In this document: positions 34,750-43,126 of the stretch, one piece after another
Layout: the number at the start of each line of letters is the position of its first letter
How positions within the stretch are numbered: the stretch's first letter is position 1
Assembly (NCBI GenBank): GCA_965199245.1
Contig: CBDAQP010000001.1
Span: forward strand, 806,001 to 870,000
DNA length: 64,000 nt
Source: Carbonatibacter sp965199245
GTDB taxonomy: Bacteria; Pseudomonadota; Alphaproteobacteria; Kiloniellales; Kiloniellaceae
Reading direction: 5' to 3'
Made by a program: the position numbers and the translations under genes
The notes under the pieces: generated by a model
What the model was told of the DNA's origin: nothing
What the model saw: only the letters and a program-made list of their open reading frames with translations
Database searches by the model: none

Positions 34750-35255
34750 CGCATCCCCCGAATCATACGGATTATTTCGATGACAAGCGCTAAAAGAAGC
34801 AAAATCAAACCAAGTGGCAGGGTCGCCTTGATAAGCCAGGGGTCGTTTAATCCATCGGTGCGCGAACCTTCACCAGACGCCCGGCTACGTTGCACAAAAT
34901 CGAACGATGCTGGTATAATGAGGAAGAAAAAGGGCAGGGAAAAAATCAAATGCCCCCAAAGATCAACCCCCGCTTTCCAGCGCGATGATCGTTGGCTATA
35001 AAAAAAATCAACCCGCACATGTCGATCTTCGAGCCAGACCAGACCAAGAGGAAGAATCCCGATCATGACCAAAAAATGCCATTGGCTGTCTAACAGTGTG
35101 TTCAAACTGATTACTGTACCAACAACAGGGTAGTTACGATCAAAACTCATGAGTGGATTCACACCTAACGCACCACACAGCACCTGCATTGTGATGGCGG
35201 CCATCAAAACGACCAGCAAGCCAGACAAGGTGGTGTAAAGTCCGCGCACAATCAT
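34746..35255 (-). CDS. dctQ: TRAP transporter small membrane subunit
   Basis: A 169-residue protein with four membrane segments, including VVGTVISLNTLLDSQWHFLVMIG and VRVDFFYSQRSSRWKAGVDLWGHLIFSLPFFFLI, typical of the DctQ proteins that pair with TakP-type receptors. First gene of the leftward operon, divergent from the MarR gene. Confidence 0.87.
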   Translation of the reverse strand: MIVRGLYTTLSGLLVVLMAAITMQVLCGALGVNPLMSFDRNYPVVGTVISLNTLLDSQWHFLVMIGILPLGLVWLEDRHVRVDFFYSQRSSRWKAGVDLWGHLIFSLPFFFLIIPASFDFVQRSRASGEGSRTDGLNDPWLIKATLPLGLILLLLALVIEIIRMIRGMR

Positions 35256-35297
35256 AACATCAATCCCATGTTCCCGGTTCTATTCCTGAGTGTTTTT

Positions 35298-35328
35298 AGT
35301 TCTATGTGAATTATTTCCATATGGAACT
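35298..35328. promoter_or_regulatory. Operator candidate between dctQ and marR-type gene
   Basis: AGTTCTATGTGAA and, inverted, AGTTCCATATGGAA face each other across a few bases, and TTCCATATGGAA is itself a perfect palindrome (35315-35326). A good MarR binding candidate in the 117-bp divergent intergenic region. Confidence 0.5.
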
Positions 35329-35372
35329 ATTTGTCGTCAACAGTTATGTTATAAAAGAAAGCGAGTCAGGCC

Positions 35373-35840
35373 GTGAAGCTCTTGGATATTCTGGATGCCA
35401 CGCCGATTCCTGTCGCCTATCGTTTGTCATTTTTGACAAATTTCTGGCGCGAACCTCTATTGCGTTGGATGGAGCGCGAGACCGGGCTGATTCGACCCGA
35501 ATTAACTGTTTTGATTTGCCTAGCTTACCAGTCTGATCTCTACGCGCGCGATATTTGTGAAATTACAGAACAGCCGCCGAACACGGTAAGCCGGGCTGTT
35601 TTTTCACTTGTTGAGAAAAAGCTCATCATCAGAACACGGGATAAAACAGACGCCAGACGTCAGGTTCTCAACATCACCCCGAAGGGCCGCGCACAGCACG
35701 ACGATCTGATGACCTGCTTCGCGGCATCTGAATCACGGATGTTGAGCACACTCAGCGCACAGGAGGTCGCAACCTTGATAAGGTTGCTCGACAAAGTGGC
35801 CCGCGATGTTGGTCGCTGGCACTGTGACAAGCATCGCTGA
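35373..35840 (+). CDS. MarR-family transcriptional regulator
   Basis: A 155-residue winged-helix protein: LIRPELTVLICLAYQSDLYARDICEITEQPPNTVSRAVFSLVEKKLIIRTRDKTDARRQVLNITPKGR is the MarR DNA-binding region with the Asp-Arg wing. It is divergent from the TRAP operon it presumably controls. Start at GTG 35373, with the near ribosome site GAAAGCGAG. Ligand unknown. Confidence 0.9.
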   Translation: MKLLDILDATPIPVAYRLSFLTNFWREPLLRWMERETGLIRPELTVLICLAYQSDLYARDICEITEQPPNTVSRAVFSLVEKKLIIRTRDKTDARRQVLNITPKGRAQHDDLMTCFAASESRMLSTLSAQEVATLIRLLDKVARDVGRWHCDKHR

Positions 35841-36054
35841 ACAGATTTTTTTCCAGACTGTGCGATCCAGGCAGTGGGCATCGACCAGCAGCTGAACCAG
35901 GGGGGAGCGGATTGACGAAAGGGGGTGGGTGTTCATGCCAGTTTTTTTGCCCGCATCATCAGGATAGCATACCTTGATAATAGCAGAGCGGGGGGGGGGA
36001 GTGAAAAACGAAAAGGGCCGCAAAACCAAGGCTCTCCGTGCCTGGTGTGGATCC
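35841..36054. other. Intergenic region without a recognised gene
   Basis: Nothing convincing is seen apart from a G-rich run near 35990. Confidence 0.3.
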
Positions 36055-36292
36055 TAAAAATGTGATTCATAGAAGGAAACAGTTTTGGAGGTTTCCCTGG
36101 GTCAGCCCCTTCCCTTGCGTCAGGATTATGACGCATCCAGTCTTCGCCGCCTCGCCCGGCAATCAGCAGAGTCCAGCCAGACGAAGCGTTTGCTTGCCCT
36201 TGCCGTCATATATGATGGCGGCCGCCGCAGCGAGGCGGCGCAGGTTGGCGGCGTTGGCGGTCAAATTGTTCGTGATTGGGTGTTGCGCTTCA
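36055..36292 (+). mobile_element. IS630-type B element, 5' fragment
   Basis: It contains GTTTTGGAGGTTTCCCTGGG and the transposase N-terminus (QPLPLRQDYDASSLRRLARQSAESSQTKRLLALAVIYDGG, then VGGVGGQIVRDWVLRFND). It switches at about 36293 to an unrelated transposase on the other strand. Confidence 0.7.
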
Positions 36293-36955
36293 ATGACCTG
36301 TTCGACGCGCACACGAAAGCGAGAGAGGGCGTGGTTGTATTCTTTTTCTTCTTTTGTGAGTTTGCCTTTCCCTGGTTTTTTGTCAGGCCTGTCGAAGCTG
36401 TTGTGATCTTCCTGATAGCCTTGATAGCCGCTGTCACCGTTCGCGTTTTCGGGCAAGGGCGGCCCCCGCCCGCCTACGGAGGAATAAGTCGTGGACAGGT
36501 TCTGGAGCAGAAGGCGAGACGGATACAATGCGTTCTTCTTCCGTTATGATCACATCGTTCTTGATGCTCTGGTGTTTTTTTGCCGGAAAACCAGCGTTTC
36601 TGACCCCGCTGCGGACGCTGTACGGGTTGCTCTGTGGCATCCGATCAAAAGGGCTTGCGCTTCTTCCTCTGTGACACGAATAGTGCGTTTGACGCCCGGT
36701 GCGCGCTTCGCCAAAGGCTCAATCCAGCGCAAAGTCCGGCAAATTGTGGCGTTGTCCACGCCGGACAGGAGGCCAGGAAAATCCTGCGTGATATGACAGC
36801 GGTACAACAGCAGCATCACAAGAAGATGACCCTCCGGATCGCCCACCCCCCATGGATGACCAGACCAGTTCTTGCGGCGGCAATGCCGCTCCCACGAGCA
36901 CCGCAAACAATCCGTCATTTGTGGGAAAATATTCGGCGTAATCCCCGTCAGATAT
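36293..36955 (-). pseudogene. DDE_Tnp_4-type (IS5/ISL2-like) transposase, frameshifted
   Basis: Leftward pieces: HLLVMLLLYRCHITQDFPGLLSGVDNATICRTLRWIEPLAKRAPG, then VTEEEAQALLI, then KNDVIITEEERIVSVSPSAPEPVHDL, and finally DKKPGKGKLTKEEKEYNHALSRFRVRVEQVI. This order fits the DDE_Tnp_4 transposases. Three or more frames are needed, so it is dead. It is the only copy of this kind in the window. Confidence 0.7.
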
Positions 36956-37079
36956 AGCCAATTCATTATAATCTGGTTATATTTTATGGATGAGATATTC
37001 ATCAGATTTCCGCCGTAAGGTTTTATCTGTCCGATGAACAACTCTTCCAAATTTAATCATTTTATATGGGATAGACTAT
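36956..37079. mobile_element. MITE-like 124-bp derivative of IS630-type A
   Basis: Left end ATAGCCAATTCATTATAAT and transposase-start flank, then directly the right end (AACAACTCTTCCAAATTTAA, then ATTTTATATGGGATAGACTAT). The whole coding region is deleted, leaving both ends. A typical miniature derivative layout. Confidence 0.6.
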
Positions 37080-37222
37080 AGCAATCGCTTAGGATTTGTT
37101 CAGCGCGGACTCATTAGCATTGCCTCGGGCTGTATCAATGGAAAGCCCAACGCGATGACACCCGACAAAGCAGAGCGACTGCGTCAAGCCTGGGAGGATG
37201 ACCTCAGGCTTTCAGACAGGTT
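37080..37222. other. IS1478-like end fragment and unassigned coding-like stretch
   Basis: 37080-37115 (AATCGCTTAGGATTTGTTCA, then GCGCGGACT) matches an end of the IS5-type element at 58.4 kb. The following bases can encode SIASGCINGKPNAMTPDKAERLRQAWEDDL up to near ppk2. It looks like a fragment of a host gene, but I do not recognise it. Confidence 0.4.
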
Positions 37223-38029
37223 TTATAAACTGCGAAACGCTTCTTCGATGCGATAAGAACCCAGATCAGGTTCCCTGTATCCTTCTGCGTCCTGACGTTG
37301 TGGAAGTTCGATTTTTCCTGATTGTAGATCAGGATAGTCAAACTGCCTCAGAAAATGGGATATACAATTCAAACGCGCCTGACGTTTGTCGTTGGCTTCG
37401 ACCAGATACCACGGTGCCCAGCCTGTGTGAGTTGCCGCAAACATGGCATCGCGTGCGCGTGAATAGTCATACCAGCGTTTGTGGGCTTCTATGTCCATGG
37501 TGCTGAGTTTCCAAATTTTACGCGGGTCGCTGATCCTTTGTTCAAAGCGTTTGGTTTGTTCTTCAGCGTTGATTTCAAGCCAATATTTAATCAGCTTGAT
37601 CCCTGATTGTGTGATCATTTTTTCAAAAAAAGGCGTTGTTTCCAAAAAATGATTGTATTCTTCGTCGCTACAGAATCCCATGACCTTTTCAACGCCGGCG
37701 CGATTGTACCAACTGCGATCAAACAAAACGACCTCCCCTGCGGAGGGGAAACGACTGAGATAACGTTGGAGATACATCTGACTGCGTTCTAAATCGGTCG
37801 GCGCGGCGAGTGCTTCAACACGGAAAACACGCGGACTGACCCGGTCTGTGATCCGTTTAATCATGCCACCCTTTCCTGCAGAGTCCCGGCCTTCAAACAA
37901 CACAATCACGCGCAGGCCACTTTCACGCACATGGTTTTGCAGTTTGACAAGTTCCCCTTGTAAATCCGCAAGTGTGCGTTCATAAAACTCCCTGCCTATT
38001 TTTTCTGAGCCATCTTTTTTCTGAGCCAT
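37223..38029 (-). CDS. ppk2: Polyphosphate kinase 2 (PPK2 family)
   Basis: A 268-residue PPK2 enzyme, which transfers phosphate between polyphosphate and nucleotides. Walker A is GRDSAGKGGMIKRITDRV near residue 46, Walker B region is VVLFDRSWYNRAGVEKVMGFC near 100, and the lid is preserved (RISDPRKIWKLSTMD). The family C-terminus follows (RWYDYSRARDAMFAATHTGWAPW). The first codons arise from a 16-bp tandem duplication at the ATG. Encoded 74 bp after the molybdenum reductase gene on the same strand. Confidence 0.95.
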   Translation of the reverse strand: MAQKKDGSEKIGREFYERTLADLQGELVKLQNHVRESGLRVIVLFEGRDSAGKGGMIKRITDRVSPRVFRVEALAAPTDLERSQMYLQRYLSRFPSAGEVVLFDRSWYNRAGVEKVMGFCSDEEYNHFLETTPFFEKMITQSGIKLIKYWLEINAEEQTKRFEQRISDPRKIWKLSTMDIEAHKRWYDYSRARDAMFAATHTGWAPWYLVEANDKRQARLNCISHFLRQFDYPDLQSGKIELPQRQDAEGYREPDLGSYRIEEAFRSL

Positions 38030-38103
38030 CTTTTTTGCCTTTGTCGTTTCAGTTCAGGTGAGCAATAGAACCTTTTTCCAAAAAATGATAGAGTGCGTTA
38101 TGC

Positions 38104-40359
38104 TTAGTCTTCATCACATTTTGAAAGAGTGACCAGGCAACTTTGCGCTGCCGTGGCCTGTGATAAACTGGAACTTGGAAAATCACGGGTGAGTGCATTT
38201 GGATTGCCGCCCGGATCAATTTTGTTTGTGCTCCCGACAAAATGATGACCTGTTTCCATAACCGCGACACCGTCCCGGCAGGTCGGCGAAATGTTCACGG
38301 TGGCGGTACAGCCGCCCGCGTTTGATCTGACAGTAACCTGTTGCGTGTTGGTCAATCCGCGTTTTGCCGCCTCTGCTGGACTGATGGTAATCGATGGGTG
38401 TTGCCTTTGTGCAAGCCGTGTGCGGTTAAGCTGGCTGTGTAAAAATTTTTCCGGTTGTCGTGACAGCAGGGCCAGTTCATCATCCTGCGCTTCTCCAACC
38501 CATTCTTTCGGTGGACGCCATTCCGGATGGCTTGCAATGTCGGGAGAGGCAGATGCTTTGATCTGGGTACAGTTGAGTTCAATCTTGCCCGAGACGGTGG
38601 TCAAGGCGTTTTTTTTGGGGTCTGCAATAAAATCGCTTAAAAGAATTTCGGACTGATCTGGTTTGGGGACAAACCATATTTTTTGCTTTTTCAGTTGCTC
38701 AAAATCCGGTGCAGTGAGTCCCTGCGCCCGCGCCCGGCATTCTGTCTTGTGCCAGAGATGCGCGAGCCACTCCGATTCTGTGCGATTTTCCGTATAGCTT
38801 TCCAGGCATCCGATACGGCCTGCCAGGTCGCTAAAAATATCATAATCGTTTCGGGCCTTGCCGACAGGGTCAATAAGCCTGGGCATGAAAAACACGTGTG
38901 GGTCGCGCGATGATCCGCCAATATCATTGCGCTCCAGCGTTGTTGTTGCAGGCAGAACAATATCTGCCCGCAATGCCGTGGCTGTCCATGTTTGTTCATG
39001 AACGATAATTGTTTCAGGTTTGGCCCACAGACGTTCGAGACGAAAAAGATCCTGGGCATGGTGAAAGGGATTTCCGCCAGCCCAGTAGATCAGTTTTGTT
39101 TCTGGGTAGACTATTCTGCGCCCGTCAAAGGGAATTTCTTGACCCGGATTTTCCAGCATGTCGGCAAAACGTGCGACAGGAATAGCTGTCCCGGATCGGT
39201 TCCCAAGCGTTTCTAACAGGGGGACGAGTCCTTTTCGAGCATCTTCGCCCACGGCGTTCAGCGACCCATAGCCGAATGTAAAACCGCCCCCGGGCTGACC
39301 AATTTGTCCCAGGATTGCGGCCAAGGCAATAAGAGCCCAATAAGGTTGCTCGCCCCGATGTGCACGTTGGAGAGACCAGCTCGCGGTCAACATCACACGT
39401 CCACTGGCCATCTGGTCAGCAAGCTGGTGGAGCGTTGCCGCCGGGACATCGCTGATTGCCGCTGCCCAGTCCAATGACTTTGGCACGTCGTCTGATTTGC
39501 CCAAAAGATAATCGCGGAGGACCTCTGCACCCGTGCAGTATTTTGCGAGAAACGCCTCATCAGCACGACCACGGCGGATCATCTCATAACAAAGACCCAG
39601 TATAATCGCCGTATCGCTCCCCGGGAGGGGAGCAATCCATTCGGCATTTGATCCGTGGGGAATATCATTGGCGAGTGGGCTAATGACAATAAATTTTGTT
39701 CCGCATCGGTGGGCGTTACGGATGTGGTCGGGCATGTGGTGAGTGCCAGCCCCCCCGGAGGTCACGCGCCAATTTTTGGCAGAGAGTCCACCGAAAGCAA
39801 CCAAGACGTCAGTGTGATCGACAATCGTGCGCCACGACGTCGCCGCACCTGAAACGGCATCAGCATTTCCAAGAACCTTTTGCAAAATGATTTGTGCGGC
39901 CCCCCAGCTATAATTGCCCGTCTGATCCGTAAACCCGCCGAACGCGCCAAAGAATCGGCGGGTTTGCGTGCGGGCATGATGGAAACGCCCCGCACTCGAC
40001 CACCCGTAAGATCCCGCAAAAATCGCTTGATATCCATAATGCTCGCGCACGCGCTCCAGTTCGTTCGCGATGTGTGAAAGTGCGGTTTCCCAGCTCACAG
40101 GAACCATTTCTTCGCGTCCACGCGGATGAACAATTTGATCTCGATCACGGAACCAGCCAGCACGCATGTAGGGCTGATCGATACGTTGAGGTGAATAGAC
40201 CAGATCAGCGATGGCCCCGATCATATCAGGATCAGCACCGCTCCCTTTTAAAGGGCGCGTGGCGATCAGGCGTCCATTTTCAACCTCTGCCTCAAAAGCC
40301 CCCCAATGCGACAAACTGAGCGGGTTTGTGAGGCTTTCAATATACTGTGGAGACAACAT
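38104..40359 (-). CDS. Cytoplasmic biotin sulfoxide/TMAO reductase-like molybdoenzyme
   Basis: A 751-residue molybdopterin oxidoreductase of the DMSO reductase family, without a Tat signal and without an N-terminal Fe-S cysteine cluster. This matches the BisC/TorZ/DorA branch. AGSYGWSSAGRFHHARTQTRRFF near residues 114-135 includes the Ser that ligates Mo in this branch. IVISPLANDI, then MLTASWSLQRAHRGEQPYWALIALAAILGQIG and the C-terminal GHHFVGSTNKIDPGGNPNAL bind the cofactor. No periplasmic electron donor gene is adjacent. Probable substrate: an S- or N-oxide. It is the last or penultimate gene of the operon with the 43-kb TRAP genes. Confidence 0.88.
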   Translation of the reverse strand: MLSPQYIESLTNPLSLSHWGAFEAEVENGRLIATRPLKGSGADPDMIGAIADLVYSPQRIDQPYMRAGWFRDRDQIVHPRGREEMVPVSWETALSHIANELERVREHYGYQAIFAGSYGWSSAGRFHHARTQTRRFFGAFGGFTDQTGNYSWGAAQIILQKVLGNADAVSGAATSWRTIVDHTDVLVAFGGLSAKNWRVTSGGAGTHHMPDHIRNAHRCGTKFIVISPLANDIPHGSNAEWIAPLPGSDTAIILGLCYEMIRRGRADEAFLAKYCTGAEVLRDYLLGKSDDVPKSLDWAAAISDVPAATLHQLADQMASGRVMLTASWSLQRAHRGEQPYWALIALAAILGQIGQPGGGFTFGYGSLNAVGEDARKGLVPLLETLGNRSGTAIPVARFADMLENPGQEIPFDGRRIVYPETKLIYWAGGNPFHHAQDLFRLERLWAKPETIIVHEQTWTATALRADIVLPATTTLERNDIGGSSRDPHVFFMPRLIDPVGKARNDYDIFSDLAGRIGCLESYTENRTESEWLAHLWHKTECRARAQGLTAPDFEQLKKQKIWFVPKPDQSEILLSDFIADPKKNALTTVSGKIELNCTQIKASASPDIASHPEWRPPKEWVGEAQDDELALLSRQPEKFLHSQLNRTRLAQRQHPSITISPAEAAKRGLTNTQQVTVRSNAGGCTATVNISPTCRDGVAVMETGHHFVGSTNKIDPGGNPNALTRDFPSSSLSQATAAQSCLVTLSKCDED

Positions 40360-40368
40360 TGTGTCTTT

Positions 40369-40575
40369 TTACGCCTCTCCCCGTCTGGCTTTTCGTTCGC
40401 GAATTGTCACGCCACCCACTGTCCAGTCATCTGCTGAAATATCGTCAAAGACAACGTAGACATGTTCAGGGTGTGCATTGCAATGGCGCACCATCGTTTC
40501 TGTCATTTCCTGAGCGGCCTTTTTTTTCTGTTCTGCTGTGCGTCCTTCGGCGAGGGTGATTCTGATCATTGGCAT
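40369..40575 (-). CDS. 4-oxalocrotonate tautomerase-family protein
   Basis: A 68-residue tautomerase: MPMIRITLAEGRTAEQKKKAAQEMTETMV, then HPEHVYVVFDDISADDWTVGG. Pro2, exposed after Met removal, is the catalytic base of the family, and the Arg residues near 5 and 12 are preserved. Only 9 bp separates it from the molybdenum reductase gene and 11 bp from the SDR gene. It probably interconverts keto and enol forms in the same pathway. Confidence 0.9.
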   Translation of the reverse strand: MPMIRITLAEGRTAEQKKKAAQEMTETMVRHCNAHPEHVYVVFDDISADDWTVGGVTIRERKARRGEA

Positions 40576-40586
40576 TGTGAAACTCC

Positions 40587-41342
40587 TTAGATAAGGGAAA
40601 GGCCGCCATCGACGCGCAAAGTCTGGCCCGTAATGTGGCGTGCCTCCCGGGAGAGAAAGAACGCAACAGCAGCGGCAATGTCCGCAGGCGTTGCAAGGCG
40701 TCGGTTCGGTGTCAGGGCCGCCGCCTGTGCCCAGCTATTTTGCGAGAGTGCGGAATGACCTGACGGGTCTTTCTGCGTAAATCCCGGTGCAACGCTGTTG
40801 ACAGTAATGCCATCTTGCGCAAGTTGAACGGCAAGTGTGCGCGCCAGTGAGTCCAGTGCGCCTTTGGCAGCGGCTGTGACCGGAAATAAACGCTCCCCGG
40901 GCATTTGGTCAACCACAAAGGAAGAGGTGATAACAATGCGTCCACAGGTGGATTTTTTCAAGGCGGGCAAGGCAACACTCACCATATCGAAAAACGCCCC
41001 CGTCATCACCTGATGGGATTGATCGAGTGCCTGACGCGTGACCTCACCAACAGGGGCATGAACAGCAAAACCAGCGTTGGAAACAATGCGATCCAAACGA
41101 TGACAGCGTGTAATCACACGATTGACAATATGCGTCCCTGCGTTCTTTTCTCCAAGGTCAAAGAGGATGGTTTCAACCTCTGCCCCCTGTTCTCGTGCCT
41201 TTTGGGCGACGGAGTCAAGGGCTTCGGTCTTGTGTCCACCGCGTGCATGTAAAAAAAGGCTTTGTCCGGGTGCGGCAATCTTTTGCGCGATTGCTGCACC
41301 GATCCCGCTTGAGGCACCTGTAATCAACGTGACGCACGCACT
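40587..41342 (-). CDS. SDR-family oxidoreductase lacking the usual catalytic Tyr
   Basis: About 251 residues with a classical SDR Rossmann fold: LITGASSGIGAAIAQK binds the nucleotide, IVSNAGFAV is the NNAG-like motif, IVITSSFV holds the Ser, and VAPGFT follows. The YxxxK motif is altered: the active-site segment reads FPVTAAAKGAL, so the Lys is present but Thr occupies the Tyr position. It may be inactive or use a different proton donor. The ATG at 41342 gives the usual N-terminus. In operon with TRAP and molybdoenzyme genes. Confidence 0.85.
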   Translation of the reverse strand, partial: SACVTLITGASSGIGAAIAQKIAAPGQSLFLHARGGHKTEALDSVAQKAREQGAEVETILFDLGEKNAGTHIVNRVITRCHRLDRIVSNAGFAVHAPVGEVTRQALDQSHQVMTGAFFDMVSVALPALKKSTCGRIVITSSFVVDQMPGERLFPVTAAAKGALDSLARTLAVQLAQDGITVNSVAPGFTQKDPSGHSALSQNSWAQAAALTPNRRLATPADIAAAVAFFLSREARHITGQTLRVDGGLSLI

Positions 41343-41354
41343 CATGGAATTCAC

Positions 41355-42653
41355 TTACCCTCCCCGAAAGAGATTGGGAAACGATAGTTTGGGAAGTGCC
41401 AGCACAATATCGGGAACAAAAATTGACACAATTGCAACCGAGAGTGTCAAAACCACGATAGGTATGACGGCAAGCATCGCCTTGTTCAAAGCAACATCAC
41501 CGATTTGAGACGCAATCAGCAAACAAATGCCATAGGGTGGCGTAATCAGGCCAACAGACAACACAATCGTGGACAGCACCCCCATATGAACAGGATTCAT
41601 ATGGACCCGATCGCCAAGTGCTTGAATAATAGGCAAAAAAATAAGAAGTGCCGAAACAGGATTCAAGACTGTGCCGATGAGCAACAAAAAGCCGATCAGC
41701 AATAATATAATCCCGACGGGATCAGTTGTCTGTGCCGTTATGAAGGTCACGACAGTCTCTGCTGCGCCGAGATAAGCGATCAACCACCCAAAAATTCCTG
41801 CCCCTGCGACGGTGAACAGGGGTACCGAAAAATCCAGGGTGGCTCGCGTGAGTAGACCCGGCAAGTCCTTGATCGACAAATCACGATAGAGAACAAAAGT
41901 CAAAATCAGGGCCCACAAAACCGCACTGATAGCGGCTTCAGTCGGGGTAAAAAAACCTGCGACCACCCCACCGAGGACAAAGACCGGAATTAAAGCGGCG
42001 GCCGCCCCCCGCCAGAGGGCCCTTGCCAGGGCAATCATCCCCGGGAAAGGATTTGCGGGATAGCCGTCATGTAGGGCCATGACATAGGTGTAGGCCATCA
42101 TAAAAAAACCAATCATCACACCTGGAACAATGCCACCAAGAAACAGCGCACCAATCGAAACATTACCAAACGCACCATAGACAATCAAAATGATCGAAGG
42201 GGGAATGATGACCCCAAGTGTCGATGACGCCGCCGTCAAGGCCACGGCAAAGGCCGGGCGATACCCTGCTTTTTTCATTGCCGGGATCAAGATTGAACCG
42301 ACGGATGCAGTATCTGCGGCGGCGGAACCCGAAAGTGAGGCAAAGATCATGGAGACAAAAACATTAACGTGACCCAGGCCACCACGAATATGACCAACCG
42401 ATGCGTCTGCAACCCGCAACAATCGATCCGTGATGCTCCCCGCGTTCAAAAGACGCCCCAAAAACATAAAGAACGGGATGGCAAGAAGTGTGAAGCTCTC
42501 TGTACTCGCGTACATTTGATTGACGACGGATGTTAGCGGCAGATCTTCCCAAAGGATGACGAAGACAGAGGATAAAATGAGTGAAAAGCCGATATTGACC
42601 CGAAGCGCAATGAGAACAAAGAACCCCCCGATCAGAAGAACAATCGGGTTCAT
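41355..42653 (-). CDS. dctM: TRAP transporter large membrane subunit
   Basis: A 432-residue permease of the DctM type: LLAIPFFMFLGRLLNAGSITDRLLRVADASVGHIRGGLGHVNVFVSMIFASLSGSAAADTASVGSILIPAMKKAGY, then GGVVAGFFTPTEAAISAVLWAL and SVGLITPPYGICLLIASQIG. The ATG at 42653 overlaps dctQ by four bases and fits the family. The earlier frame start at 42734 lies inside dctQ. Confidence 0.92.
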   Translation of the reverse strand: MNPIVLLIGGFFVLIALRVNIGFSLILSSVFVILWEDLPLTSVVNQMYASTESFTLLAIPFFMFLGRLLNAGSITDRLLRVADASVGHIRGGLGHVNVFVSMIFASLSGSAAADTASVGSILIPAMKKAGYRPAFAVALTAASSTLGVIIPPSIILIVYGAFGNVSIGALFLGGIVPGVMIGFFMMAYTYVMALHDGYPANPFPGMIALARALWRGAAAALIPVFVLGGVVAGFFTPTEAAISAVLWALILTFVLYRDLSIKDLPGLLTRATLDFSVPLFTVAGAGIFGWLIAYLGAAETVVTFITAQTTDPVGIILLLIGFLLLIGTVLNPVSALLIFLPIIQALGDRVHMNPVHMGVLSTIVLSVGLITPPYGICLLIASQIGDVALNKAMLAVIPIVVLTLSVAIVSIFVPDIVLALPKLSFPNLFRGG

Positions 42654-43105
42654 TCCAGCGCACCTTTTGTCAGTTTCTCGCACTGAAACAGAGCGATGAG
42701 CAACCCGCAAACCGGTATCGGTAAGTAAAACCAAAACTCTGACATATTCAACGACAAAGACATTCTATTTAACCCGATCTCGCTCATTTCAATGCCATGC
42801 CGAACCAAGACAAAGACAACAATCACTGTGGCCAGCAACGCGGTGGTCTTTGGTATGACATCAAGCGGGCTGTTCGAAGACCATAAATCGACCCTGTAGT
42901 GTTCCTCGTATCGAAAGGCCAAAGCCGCGCCCGTAAAGAGACACCAGGAAAATAAAAGCTGAGCAACCTCCAAAGACCATGGGACCGGAACCAGGAGGAT
43001 ATTTCGCGCCACGACCTGGAGGGCAACCACAGCGATCAGGCCTGCAAACAAACCGGCAAGAATCACCCGTAACAGGCGGTCAATAAAATCAACAAACGCA
43101 GACAC
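42650..43105 (-). CDS. dctQ: TRAP transporter small membrane subunit
   Basis: A 151-residue, four-helix protein with VVALQVVARNILLVPVPWSLEVAQLLFSWCLFTGAALAFRYEEHYRVDLW, the DctQ signature. It is 21 bp after dctP and overlaps dctM, so the three form one operon. Confidence 0.88.
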   Translation of the reverse strand: MSAFVDFIDRLLRVILAGLFAGLIAVVALQVVARNILLVPVPWSLEVAQLLFSWCLFTGAALAFRYEEHYRVDLWSSNSPLDVIPKTTALLATVIVVFVLVRHGIEMSEIGLNRMSLSLNMSEFWFYLPIPVCGLLIALFQCEKLTKGALE

Positions 43106-43126
43106 GACCTTCAGCCTCGCGCTGTT

